From: Pseudomonas sp. S31 | Lineage (GTDB): Bacteria > Pseudomonadota > Gammaproteobacteria > Pseudomonadales > Pseudomonadaceae | Reading direction: 5' to 3' | DNA: 64,000 nt | Assembly: GCF_016648105.1 (NCBI RefSeq) | Contig: NZ_JACVVE010000003.1 | Location: 124,001-188,000 of the forward strand | Made by a program: the position numbers and the translations under genes | The notes under the pieces: generated by a model | Told to the model about the DNA's origin: nothing | Seen by the model: only the letters and a program-made list of their open reading frames with translations | Databases searched by the model: none | Shown: one piece after another, positions 33,862 to 41,852 of the stretch | How the letters are laid out: every line of letters starts with the position of its first letter | Position numbering within the stretch: position 1 is the stretch's first letter

Positions 33862-34494
33862 TCAACCAGGATTACCCAACCCTTGCCAATGCCGCGCCCC
33901 GACGAAGATGAAGCGCAATTGCTGGGTGATCTTCTCCTGCGCCGTCAGCGCCTGTGGATAACCTTCTTCAGGGTTGTCGATGAGTTCGGGCAGGGTGGCG
34001 AACACGGTCTTCACCACCAGGTCGGCCATCACCGCCAGCGCGGCGTCGTCCAAGTGCTGCCAACGCTGCATGCGCGCCAGGTCGGTGGCCAGGTCGTGGC
34101 TGATACCTTGGCGCAGCCGGGCGATGGCCTGGCGTACCGCCTGCGAGCCGCCGTACTGTTCACGGGCCAGGAACAGGAACTGGGCATGGTGGGCAGCGAC
34201 CACGTCAAGGAAGATCCGCACCGAAGCATCGGTGATGCCGCCCAGCTCGAATTCGTTTTGCCGCACCAGGCGGATGGTCTGGCGGAAGGTGGCGTCGACC
34301 TCGGCGACCAGGGCCAGGCCCAGGGCGTCCATGTCGGAAAAGTGTCGGTAGAAACCGGTGGGCACGATACCCGCAGCCTTGGCCACTTCGCGCAGGCTGA
34401 TGCTGCCGAACCCCCGGCCGCTCTCCATGAGCTGGCAGGCGGCATCGAGCAGGGCCTGGCGAGTCTGTAGCTTCTGTTCGGCACGCGGCAGCAT
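33862..34494 (-). CDS. TetR-family regulator, DesT/FabR-like
   Basis: 210 aa. N-terminal HTH (FGSISLREVAKAAGIVPTGF then YRHFSDMDALGLALVAEVD), followed by a ligand domain with NEFELGGITDASVRIFLDVV and FLFLAREQYGGS. These blocks closely match DesT of Pseudomonas, which senses acyl-CoA saturation and controls fatty acid desaturase genes. No desaturase gene lies beside it, so its targets are elsewhere. Assignment to DesT itself rests on remembered sequence pattern. Confidence 0.82.
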   Translation of the reverse strand: MLPRAEQKLQTRQALLDAACQLMESGRGFGSISLREVAKAAGIVPTGFYRHFSDMDALGLALVAEVDATFRQTIRLVRQNEFELGGITDASVRIFLDVVAAHHAQFLFLAREQYGGSQAVRQAIARLRQGISHDLATDLARMQRWQHLDDAALAVMADLVVKTVFATLPELIDNPEEGYPQALTAQEKITQQLRFIFVGARHWQGLGNPG

Positions 34495-34535
34495 GGGGCA
34501 CGCTTCTGTGGCGGTTGAGGCTGGGCACTCTAGTT

Positions 34536-34568
34536 AAAAAAACGAAGCCCGGTCAATGGACCGGGCTT
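34536..34568 (-). terminator. Intrinsic terminator of the small repeat-protein gene
   Basis: On the minus strand AAGCCCGGTC-CATT-GACCGGGCTT is a perfect 10-base stem followed by CG and seven T. It lies about 50 bases after the stop of the 34618-34890 gene. One of the clearest intrinsic terminators in the window. Confidence 0.9.
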
Positions 34569-34617
34569 GGAGGGGAGCAGGCACGATTGGCTGGGTTGTT
34601 CTTCTCGGCCATGGCGA

Positions 34618-34890
34618 TCAGCCCATGTGGCTGAGTTCGATTAGGCGATCGGAGCCTCCCTCGGCCACGCGGCCGCTACGTTCGATGAGGCGGTCGGAGC
34701 CGCCTTCGGCCACGCGGCCAGCCCGTTCGATGAGACGATCGGAGCCACCTTCGGCGACGGTCTTCAGTGGCTGGGCCACGGAGGCGGGGTTCGAGCGTGC
34801 TTCGGCGGTGAGAGCCTGGTCGTCGGCCGGCATGGCGAACGCGTTGGCCGCGAGGATGGACAGGGTCAGGGTCAGCAAGTGGCGTTTCAT
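34618..34890 (-). CDS. Small exported protein with three tandem 15-residue repeats
   Basis: 90 aa; GAGGAG upstream of ATG 34890. A signal peptide (MKRHLLTLTLSILAANAFA) is followed by a short linker and three near-identical 15-residue units, VAEGGSDRLIERAGR (residues 45-59), VAEGGSDRLIERSGR (60-74) and VAEGGSDRLIE (75-85). Likely periplasmic. Such phage-like short repeat proteins are known as hypothetical proteins in Pseudomonas; function unknown. Ends at a strong terminator. The repeat number could vary between strains. Confidence 0.82.
   Translation of the reverse strand: MKRHLLTLTLSILAANAFAMPADDQALTAEARSNPASVAQPLKTVAEGGSDRLIERAGRVAEGGSDRLIERSGRVAEGGSDRLIELSHMG
34633..34758 (-). repeat. 45-bp tandem coding repeat (about 2.8 copies)
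   Basis: DNA repeat underlying the VAEGGSDRLIERxGR units of the small exported protein; the units differ at few positions. In-frame, so copy number changes would alter only repeat count. Confidence 0.85.
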
Positions 34891-35227
34891 GTTTCGGTGC
34901 TCCTCTGGCGGGGCGGGGAAGTGGGTACGGAGCCAATGCTACGCGCGGCCCCGCCAGAGAGAAGTTCATACGGGTAATGGTAACAATCGATGGTATTGAT
35001 AGCGCGGCGCAGGCGCTCTGGAACAGCTGATACACAGCGGATGGTGGCTTTTTGCTTCAGATCGGCAAGCCCTTGGGTGCTACCGTGTCCGAAGGCAAAG
35101 CAGAACAAAAAGCCAAAAAACATTGGCTATCATGGCACCGCGATAAAACCCTCGGGGCTTTCATCAGTCCCACTTATCAAGGCCCCTGCTGCACCCGTTC
35201 CTGCCGTGTCGAAAGGAGAACCCCGCA
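34891..35227. other. Divergent promoter region upstream of asmA, with long-range inverted repeat
   Basis: 337 bases between the small repeat-protein gene and asmA. TGGCTTTTTG (35045-35054) and CAAAAAGCCA (35106-35115) are perfect 10-base arms about 50 bases apart, followed by six A. Could be a leader structure or small RNA; no ORF is supported here. Confidence 0.4.
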
Positions 35228-37294
35228 ATGACGCGCCCCGCCAGAATCATCGTCTGGACCCTCACCAGCCTGCTGACCCTGCTGGCCATCCTGGTGGTGG
35301 TGATCGCTACCTTCGACTGGAACCGGGTCAAGCCACTGTTGAACGACAAGGTGTCCGAGGCCTTGCACCGGCCCTTCGCGATCAACGGCAACCTCGCCGT
35401 CCAATGGCGCACGGAGCCCGAGGAAGGTGGCTGGCGTGCCTGGGTGCCATGGCCGCATTTCATCGCCGAGGACATCACCTTGGGCAACCCCGACTGGCTC
35501 AAGGAGCCGCAGATGGCTGGCCTGGAGCGCGTCGAGTTCCGCCTGGCGCCGCTGCCGCTGGTGTTCCAGCAGATCGTCATCCCGCGTATCGATCTGACCA
35601 AGCCGACCGCCAGCCTGACTCGCCTGGCTGATGGCCGGGCCAACTGGACCTTCGACTTCGGCCCCAAGGACGAGAACGAGCAACCCTCCAACTGGCAGCT
35701 GGACATCGGCGCCATCGGCTTCGACCAGGGTAACGTCAGTTTCGACGACCAGACCCTGAAAACCCGCATGAAGGTGCAGGTCGACCCGCTCGGCAAGCCA
35801 ATCCCGTTCAGCGATATCGTCGGCAAGGCCAGCGCGGAAAAGGCCGGCGGCGCCCAGGACTACGCGTTCGGGTTCAAGGCCGAAGGCCGCTACAAGAACC
35901 AGCCGGTGTCCGGCACCGGCAAGATCGGCGGCCTGCTGGCGCTGCAGGATGCCAAGCAGCCGTTCCCGCTGCAGGCAGACGTGCGTATCGCCGACACCCA
36001 TGTGGTGTTGGCCGGCACCCTGACCGACCCGCGCAACCTGGGCGCCCTGGACCTGCGCCTGCGCCTGTCCGGCGCCAGCCTGGGCAACCTCTATCCGTTG
36101 ACCGGTGTGACCCTGCCGGACACTCCGGCCTATTCCACCGACGGTCACCTGCGCGCCAACCTGCATGCCGCACAAGGCGCCACCTTCGACTACCAGGGCT
36201 TCAACGGCAAGATCGGCGACAGTGACATTCATGGCGACCTGTCCTTCGTCGCCAGTCAGCCGCGGCCCAAGTTGTCTGGCAACCTGGTGTCCAACCAGTT
36301 GCTGTTCAAGGACCTGGCGCCGCTGATCGGCGCCGACTCCAACGCCGAACAGAAGGCTCGCGGCGGTGCCAGCAAGCAGCCCGCCGGCAAGGTACTACCG
36401 GTCGAGGAGTTCCGCACCGAGCGCTGGCGCGCCATGGACGCCGACGTGACCTTCGCCGGCAAGCGCATCGTGCACAGTGAAAAACTGCCGTTCAACGACC
36501 TGTCCGCCCATGTGATTCTCGACGACGGCCTGCTGCGCCTGCAGCCCCTGCGCTTCGGCGTGGCCGGTGGCAACCTGGCCTCGGTGATTCGCCTGGATGG
36601 CCGCAATGTGCCGTTGCAAGGCCACGCCAAGTTGACCGCACGCGGTTTCAAACTCAAGGAATTGTTCCCGGGCTTCGCGCCGATGCAGACCAGTTTCGGT
36701 CAGCTCAACGGCGATGCCGACATCCGTGGCCGGGGCAATTCGGTGGCGGCGCTGCTCGGCACCGCCAATGGCGACTTGCGCATGTTGATCAACGATGGCG
36801 CTATCAGCCGCAGCCTGATGGAAATCGCCGGGCTCAACGTGGGCAACTACGTGGTCGACAAGTTGTTCGGCGACGAAGACGTGAAGATCAATTGCGCGGC
36901 GGCGGACGTCGGTATCAAGGATGGCCTTGCCACCACCCGGTTGTTCATCTTCGATACCGAGAACGCGATCATCTACATCGACGGCACCGCCAACTTCGCC
37001 AGCGAGCAGTTGGATCTGAAGATCACCCCCGAGTCCAAGGGCCTGCGCCTGTTCTCGCTGCGCTCGCCGCTGTACGTGCGCGGGCCGTTCGCCAAGCCGG
37101 GCGCGGGCGTGCAGGCGGTGCCGCTGGCCCTGCGCGGCGCGGGGATGGTGGCGCTGGGTGTGGCGGTGGGCCCGGCGGCGGGGCTGCTGGCGCTGATCGC
37201 GCCGAGCAGCGGCGATGAGCCGAACCAGTGCACGCCATTGCTCGAGCAGATGAAAGCCGGCAAGGCGCCGGCTGCGGTGAAGGGCAAGAAGTAA
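35228..37294 (+). CDS. asmA: AsmA family protein
   Basis: 688 aa. One N-terminal membrane anchor (IIVWTLTSLLTLLAILVVVI) is followed by a long periplasmic beta-rich region. The AsmA N-domain is NRVKPLLNDKVSEALHRPFA and INGNLAVQWRTEPEEGGWRA; the C-terminal AsmA block runs from GNSVAALLGTANGDLRMLIN to GLRLFSLRSPLYVRGPFAKP. RBS AAAGGAG upstream. AsmA-like proteins act at the envelope in lipid/outer-membrane homeostasis, probably as bridge-like lipid carriers. Monocistronic here, followed by an inverted REP pair. Confidence 0.92.
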   Translation: MTRPARIIVWTLTSLLTLLAILVVVIATFDWNRVKPLLNDKVSEALHRPFAINGNLAVQWRTEPEEGGWRAWVPWPHFIAEDITLGNPDWLKEPQMAGLERVEFRLAPLPLVFQQIVIPRIDLTKPTASLTRLADGRANWTFDFGPKDENEQPSNWQLDIGAIGFDQGNVSFDDQTLKTRMKVQVDPLGKPIPFSDIVGKASAEKAGGAQDYAFGFKAEGRYKNQPVSGTGKIGGLLALQDAKQPFPLQADVRIADTHVVLAGTLTDPRNLGALDLRLRLSGASLGNLYPLTGVTLPDTPAYSTDGHLRANLHAAQGATFDYQGFNGKIGDSDIHGDLSFVASQPRPKLSGNLVSNQLLFKDLAPLIGADSNAEQKARGGASKQPAGKVLPVEEFRTERWRAMDADVTFAGKRIVHSEKLPFNDLSAHVILDDGLLRLQPLRFGVAGGNLASVIRLDGRNVPLQGHAKLTARGFKLKELFPGFAPMQTSFGQLNGDADIRGRGNSVAALLGTANGDLRMLINDGAISRSLMEIAGLNVGNYVVDKLFGDEDVKINCAAADVGIKDGLATTRLFIFDTENAIIYIDGTANFASEQLDLKITPESKGLRLFSLRSPLYVRGPFAKPGAGVQAVPLALRGAGMVALGVAVGPAAGLLALIAPSSGDEPNQCTPLLEQMKAGKAPAAVKGKK

Positions 37295-37317
37295 GGGGTT
37301 GCAGGGGTTGACGGTAT

Positions 37318-37440
37318 GGGGCTGCTTTGCAGCCCATCGCGGCATAAAGCCGCTCCTACATAGGATCTGCGTCAACCCAGAGGATACGCGGTCCCTGTAG
37401 GAGCGGCCTTGCGCCGCGATGGGCCGCAAAGCGGCCCCCC
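37318..37440. repeat. Inverted pair of REP-type palindromes (BIME)
   Basis: Unit 1 (37318-37360: GCTGCTTTGCAGCCCATCGC ... CCGCTCCTACA) faces unit 2 (37395-37440: TGTAGGAGCGGCCTTGCGCC ... GGGCCGCAAAGCGGCCCC). This is the second common Pseudomonas REP variety, different from the TTCGCGGGTAAACC type found elsewhere in the window. Sits between convergent asmA and the ferritin-like gene. Confidence 0.8.
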
Positions 37441-37445
37441 TACGA

Positions 37446-37976
37446 TCACAACCCTTGCAACAGGTCCGACATGTCGTCGGCGTGCTCTTCTTCCTGGGCC
37501 AGGATGTCCTCGAAGATACGCCGGGTGGTCGGATCCTTGTCACCGATGTACTGGATGATCTCGCGGTAGCTGTCGATGGCGATCCGCTCGGCCACCAGGT
37601 CTTCGAGCACCATCTCCTTCAGCGTGCTGCCGGCGACGTACTGGGCATGGGAGTTCTTGCTCAGGTTGTCGGGGTTGAAGTCCGGTTCGCCGCCGAGCTG
37701 CACGATGCGCTCGGCCAGCTTGTCGGCGTGTTCGCTTTCCTGGTTGGCGTGCTCGAGGAATTCTGCTGCCGCTACGCTCGCCTTGATGCCGCTGGCCATG
37801 AAGTAGTGACGCTTGTAGCGCAGCACGCAGACCAGCTCGGTGGCCAGGGATTCGTTGAGCAGGGTGATGATGCGCTCGCGGTCGGCGTGGTAGCCCTCGG
37901 TCACGGCGCCATTTTCCACGTGCTGGCGGGCACGCTCGCGCAGGGTCTGGACATCGGTCAGTTCAGTGGCGTTCAT
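37446..37976 (-). CDS. Ferritin-like / Dps-type iron storage protein
   Basis: 176 aa four-helix bundle with di-iron ligands of the bacterioferritin-like group: E in LLNESLATELVCVLRYKRHY, H/E in EFLEHANQESEHADKLAERI, E and H in VLEDLVAERIAIDSYREII and DILAQEEEHADDMSDLL. Start ATG 37976 has GGAG six bases upstream; longer frames add nine to ten residues. Probably stores or detoxifies iron in stress. Divergent neighbour osmE (same strand upstream) is also a stress gene. Confidence 0.87.
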   Translation of the reverse strand: MNATELTDVQTLRERARQHVENGAVTEGYHADRERIITLLNESLATELVCVLRYKRHYFMASGIKASVAAAEFLEHANQESEHADKLAERIVQLGGEPDFNPDNLSKNSHAQYVAGSTLKEMVLEDLVAERIAIDSYREIIQYIGDKDPTTRRIFEDILAQEEEHADDMSDLLQGL

Positions 37977-38021
37977 GTTCATCTCCGAAAGAATCAGGGT
38001 GGTCATGGGGTCTCTCGAGAC

Positions 38022-38363
38022 TTACGCGCCGTGAGCGGCGTCGCTGTCTTCTTGGCGTTGTTTGCAGGTCTTGAAGCCCTTGGCATCGACATGCCCGGTG
38101 GCGTCGAAGCGCACGTAATAGGGCTGCTGGTGGCCGTCACGGTTGAGGATGTAGTCGTTGCAGGTGCCGCCGTGGGGCAGGTCGGTGGCGTTGGACGGGC
38201 TGCCGCCGATGCTGATGACCTTCTGCATGGTCATACCGTTCTCGACCTGCTTGACCAGCGGCTCGTCGCGGTAGGTGACGTAATCCACCGGGTTTTCCGG
38301 ACGGCTGCCGCAAGCGGCCAGGGTGGCGCTAGCCAGAAGGACTGCCAGGGTCTGCTTGTACAT
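38022..38363 (-). CDS. osmE: Osmotically inducible lipoprotein OsmE
   Basis: 113 aa; lipobox LAAC at residues 15-18 (signal MYKQTLAVLLASATLAAC), then an SmpA/OmlA-like fold: VENGMTMQKVISIGGSPSNA, GGTCNDYILNRDGHQQPYYV and FDATGHVDAKGFKTC. A short outer-membrane-type lipoprotein usually controlled by osmolarity and stationary-phase sigma factor. 100 bases separate it from the divergent lipase gene. Confidence 0.9.
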   Translation of the reverse strand: MYKQTLAVLLASATLAACGSRPENPVDYVTYRDEPLVKQVENGMTMQKVISIGGSPSNATDLPHGGTCNDYILNRDGHQQPYYVRFDATGHVDAKGFKTCKQRQEDSDAAHGA

Positions 38364-38463
38364 GGTCCCGCTCCTTGCTCAGGGGTCTGTTCAGGTTTGG
38401 AACCTCACGGCGGGCCGGGAGTTCGATTGCGATAGCCATTGGCCGCAAGCTAAGGTGAGGCCA

Positions 38464-39378
38464 ATGGCCATGGACGAGGGCAGGGGCATGGGAGGGGAAC
38501 TGGCGACGCGATACCCGCTGGTACTGGTGCCGGGCATGCTCGGCTTCGTCCGCGTGCTGCTCTACCCCTACTGGTTCGGTATCGTTCCGGCGCTGCGCAA
38601 GGGCGGGGCGCAGGTGTTCCCGGTACAGGTGTCGCCACTGCATTCGAACGAGGTACGGGGCGAGCAGCTGCTGGCGATCATCGAAGACATCTGCCAGCGC
38701 ACCGGGGCCGCCAGGGTCAACCTGATCGGCCATAGCCAGGGCGCCCTCAATGCCCGCTATGCGGCGGCCAAACGCCCCTGGCGAGTTGCCTCGGTGACTT
38801 CGGTGGCGGGGCCCAACCACGGTTCGGAACTGGCCGACCATCTGTCGCGCACGGCGCCGGGCGGCTCGCTACGGGGCCATGCGCTCAAGGCGGTTCTGCT
38901 TGGCTGGGCACGCGTGCAGATGTGCCTGGAGACCGGTTGGCGCCATGAGCGGCTACCGCTCGACGTGCACGCCTCGCACCAGTCCCTGACCAGCGCCGGG
39001 GTGGCACTGTTCAACCAGGCTTATCCACAGGGCCTGCCCGAGACCTGGGGTGGCCAGGGGCCGGCCGAGGTGAATGGGGTGCGCTATTACTCGTGGTCTG
39101 GCACCGTGCAGCCAGGCCTGACCGACCAAGGGCGCAATCGGTTCGATGGCAGCAGCTATTTCTGCCGCCTGTTCGCCCGCAGTTTCGTCAAGGAAAAGGG
39201 CCAGTGCGACGGCATGGTCGGGCGCTTCAGTTCCCACCTGGGCCAGGTCATCGGCGACGATTACCCGCTCGATCACCTGGATATCGTCAACCAGTCGCTC
39301 GGCGCGGTAGGCAAGGGCGCCGAGCCGCTGCGGCTGTTCACCGAACATGCCGCACGGCTCAAGGCTGCCGGCCTCTAG
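38464..39378 (+). CDS. Triacylglycerol lipase / alpha-beta hydrolase
   Basis: 304 aa. Oxyanion region YPLVLVPGMLGFVRVL, nucleophile elbow LIGHSQGALNARYAA, and D and H of the triad likely in CDGMVGRFSSHLG and DYPLDHLDIVNQ. Similar in plan to Pseudomonas family I lipases, but no signal peptide is seen from ATG 38464 (GAGG right before it) and no lipase foldase gene is adjacent. It may therefore be intracellular. A longer frame to 38323 overlaps osmE and was rejected. Confidence 0.83.
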   Translation: MAMDEGRGMGGELATRYPLVLVPGMLGFVRVLLYPYWFGIVPALRKGGAQVFPVQVSPLHSNEVRGEQLLAIIEDICQRTGAARVNLIGHSQGALNARYAAAKRPWRVASVTSVAGPNHGSELADHLSRTAPGGSLRGHALKAVLLGWARVQMCLETGWRHERLPLDVHASHQSLTSAGVALFNQAYPQGLPETWGGQGPAEVNGVRYYSWSGTVQPGLTDQGRNRFDGSSYFCRLFARSFVKEKGQCDGMVGRFSSHLGQVIGDDYPLDHLDIVNQSLGAVGKGAEPLRLFTEHAARLKAAGL

Positions 39379-40247
39379 CGGCGCACGGGAGTGGTCCAGC
39401 GTTCGGCCAGCACCACCCCGGCCAGGGTCAGCAGGCCACCGGCCAGGTGGTAGCTGGCCAGTTGCTCGTCCAGCACCACGGCGGCGATCACCGCCGTCAC
39501 CACCGGCAGCAGGTTGAAGAACAGCGTCGTGCGGCTCGGCCCCAGGCGGTGCACGGCCTGCATCCACACCAGCGGGGCGATCATCGAGGCGAGCATGCAG
39601 GCATACAGCACCAGGCCGATGTTGTGGCCGTTCAGGCCGGTCTTTTCCGAAAGCAGGAACAGCGGCAGCAGTACCACGATGGCCACCAGCACCTGCAGGT
39701 ACAGGACCTGCATCGGCGGCAGGCGCAGTTGCCACTTCTTCAGCAGGAAGCTGTACAGGGCGTAGGCCACGGTCGCCAGCAGCATCAGCAGGTCGCCGCC
39801 GTTGAGGCCCTGGGCCAGCAGGTTGGCCGGGTGCCCCGCGGACACCACGGTGACCACGCCGACCAGCGACACCAGCGCGCCGACCAGGGCGCCATAGCTC
39901 AGGCGCTGGCCCAGCCAGGCGATGGACAGGGCCAGCGACATCAGTGGCATCAGCGACAGGATGATGCCCATGTTGGTGGCGCTGGTGATGCCAGCGGCGA
40001 AGTACGCCAGGCTCTGGTACAGGGCCATGCCCAGCACGCTGAGGATGGCGATCTTGCCAAGGTGCGGGCGGATCGCCGCCCGGTTGCGCCAGGTCGCGGG
40101 CAGCAGGAACGGGGTGAACAGCGCCCCGGCCAGCAACCAGCGATAGAAGCCGATCTCGGCCGGGAAGATGGCGCCGGCGGACAGCTTGGTGACCACGGTG
40201 TTGCCGGCCCAGATGAGGATGGCGATCAAGGGAAACGCATAATTCAT
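39375..40247 (-). CDS. EamA/DMT-family transporter
   Basis: 290 aa with ten TM helices in two EamA repeats (first begins MNYAFPLIAILIWAGNTVVT; second near GGDLLMLLATVAYALYSFLL). Drug/metabolite superfamily exporter of unknown substrate. The much longer open frame through 41561 is antisense to psiF and the AI-2E gene and was rejected; family length fits ATG 40247. Converges with the lipase gene, overlapping by 4 bases. Confidence 0.9.
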   Translation of the reverse strand: MNYAFPLIAILIWAGNTVVTKLSAGAIFPAEIGFYRWLLAGALFTPFLLPATWRNRAAIRPHLGKIAILSVLGMALYQSLAYFAAGITSATNMGIILSLMPLMSLALSIAWLGQRLSYGALVGALVSLVGVVTVVSAGHPANLLAQGLNGGDLLMLLATVAYALYSFLLKKWQLRLPPMQVLYLQVLVAIVVLLPLFLLSEKTGLNGHNIGLVLYACMLASMIAPLVWMQAVHRLGPSRTTLFFNLLPVVTAVIAAVVLDEQLASYHLAGGLLTLAGVVLAERWTTPVRR

Positions 40248-40386
40248 GCAGCAGGAGGCTCGTTGTACCGGCGCAGGCGCCTTGGCCGCACAGTATGCCG
40301 GCTGCTGCCCGGGTGGAATGTAAAAAAATTTGTCTACACTCAGGCGCATCCCCGTGCATCGGGCGCGGAGCCAAGGAGACCACTCC

Positions 40387-40659
40387 ATGAAGATGCTGCA
40401 TGTACCCTTTCTGGCATTGGCCGTGCTGTTCAGTGCGCAAGGATTCGCCGCCACTGCCCAGCAACAGAAGATGAAGACCTGCAACGCCGAGGCGACCGAG
40501 CAGACCCTCAAGGGCGATGAACGCAAGGCGTTCATGAGCAAATGCCTTAAAACCACCCAGCAGGAAAAGATGAAGACCTGCAATGCCGACGCCACCACCA
40601 AGGCGCTCAAGGGTGACGAACGCAAGGCGTTCATGAGCGACTGCCTGAAGAAGAAGTGA
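40387..40659 (+). CDS. PsiF-repeat exported protein
   Basis: 90 aa with signal peptide (MLHVPFLALAVLFSAQGFAA) and two PsiF repeats: QQQKMKTCNAEA ... LKGDERKAFMSKCLK and QQEKMKTCNADA ... LKGDERKAFMSDCLK, each with two Cys. Named after phosphate-starvation-inducible PsiF of E. coli; function unknown, periplasmic. Start ATG 40387 follows AGGAGACC. Confidence 0.88.
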   Translation: MKMLHVPFLALAVLFSAQGFAATAQQQKMKTCNAEATEQTLKGDERKAFMSKCLKTTQQEKMKTCNADATTKALKGDERKAFMSDCLKKK

Positions 40660-40730
40660 GCTGCGCCTATGCCTGCGGGACGAAGGCTGGCAGACTGCGG
40701 ACCTCTCCTGTTGTCTGCCGTTGAGGCTGT

Positions 40731-41738
40731 ATGACCTTCACCCCCCGCCAGATCACCCTGGCCAGCTGGATCATCGTGTTTGCCGGCCTGCTGCTGGCGT
40801 TGCCCCTGAAGTTGCTCCCCAGTCTGCTGGCCGGGCTGCTGGTGTTCGAACTGGTGAACATGCTCACCCCGCGCCTGCAACCGCTGATCGCCGGGCAGCG
40901 TGCGCGCTGGCTGGCGGTGGCCCTGCTCGGCACCCTGGTGGTCAGTACCCTGACGCTGCTGATCGCCGGCGCGTTCAGCTTCCTGCTGCACGAGGCCGAG
41001 AACCCTGGCGCCTCGCTGGACAAGTTCATGGCCCTGGTGGAGCGTGCCCGTGGCCAGCTGCCGCCATTCATCGAAGGCTACCTGCCGGCCAGCGCCGCCG
41101 AGTTCAAGGTGGCCATCGGCGACTGGCTGAAGAGCCACCTGGGCGAGCTGCAACTGGTCGGCAAGGGCATGGCGCACATGTTCGTGACCCTGCTGATCGG
41201 CATGATCCTCGGCGCCATCGTCGCCTTGCAGCGCATTCCCGACATTTCCCGACGCAAGCCGTTGGCTGCGGCCTTGTTCGAACGCCTGAACCTGCTGGTA
41301 CAGGCGTTTCGCAACATCGTCTTCGCGCAGATCAAGATCTCGCTGCTCAACACCACCTTCACCGGCATCTTCCTCGCAGTGGTGCTGCCGCTGTTCGGCG
41401 TGCACCTGCCGTTGACCAAGACCCTGATCGTGCTGACCTTCCTGCTGGGCTTGCTGCCGGTGATCGGCAACCTGATGTCCAACACGCTGATCACCATCGT
41501 CGGCTTGTCGCTGTCGATCTGGGTGGCGGTGGCGGCGTTGGGCTACCTGATCGTCATCCACAAGGTCGAGTACTTCCTCAACGCGCGGATCGTCGGTGGG
41601 CAGATCAGTGCCAAGTCGTGGGAGCTGCTGCTGGCGATGCTGGTGTTCGAGGCGGCGTTCGGCCTGCCGGGGGTGGTGGCGGGGCCGGTGTATTACGCGT
41701 ATCTGAAGAGCGAGCTGAAGCGCGCCGAGCTGGTTTGA
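40731..41738 (+). CDS. AI-2E family transporter (PerM/UPF0118)
   Basis: 335 aa with 7-8 TM segments. The family-typical C-terminal block includes FAQIKISLLNTTFTGIFLAV, LLPVIGNLMSNTLITIVGLS and HKVEYFLNARIVGGQI. Family includes TqsA (AI-2 export) and Na+/H+ antiporters, so substrate is open. Starts ATGACCTTCACC, 72 bases after psiF. Followed by an inverted REP pair. Confidence 0.88.
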   Translation: MTFTPRQITLASWIIVFAGLLLALPLKLLPSLLAGLLVFELVNMLTPRLQPLIAGQRARWLAVALLGTLVVSTLTLLIAGAFSFLLHEAENPGASLDKFMALVERARGQLPPFIEGYLPASAAEFKVAIGDWLKSHLGELQLVGKGMAHMFVTLLIGMILGAIVALQRIPDISRRKPLAAALFERLNLLVQAFRNIVFAQIKISLLNTTFTGIFLAVVLPLFGVHLPLTKTLIVLTFLLGLLPVIGNLMSNTLITIVGLSLSIWVAVAALGYLIVIHKVEYFLNARIVGGQISAKSWELLLAMLVFEAAFGLPGVVAGPVYYAYLKSELKRAELV

Positions 41739-41750
41739 TCATGTGTTGAC

Positions 41751-41841
41751 CTGCGCTGGCCTCTTCGCGGGTAAACCCGCTCCTACAGGGCCTGGTGGAG
41801 ACCTGTAGGAGCGGGTTAACCCGCGAAGAGGCCAGTGCAGG
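41751..41841. repeat. Inverted REP pair (BIME)
   Basis: Two head-to-head units with core CCTCTTCGCGGGTAAACCCG and its inverse, 19 bases apart, between the convergent AI-2E and Hsp70-like genes. Confidence 0.85.
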
Positions 41842-41852
41842 CTAGAGGGTTG

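Noticed and set aside
39375..41561. 728-codon minus frame ending in the EamA transporter
   Set aside because: Only the last 290 codons match the EamA family; the upstream part is antisense to psiF and the AI-2E transporter and has shadow-type composition.
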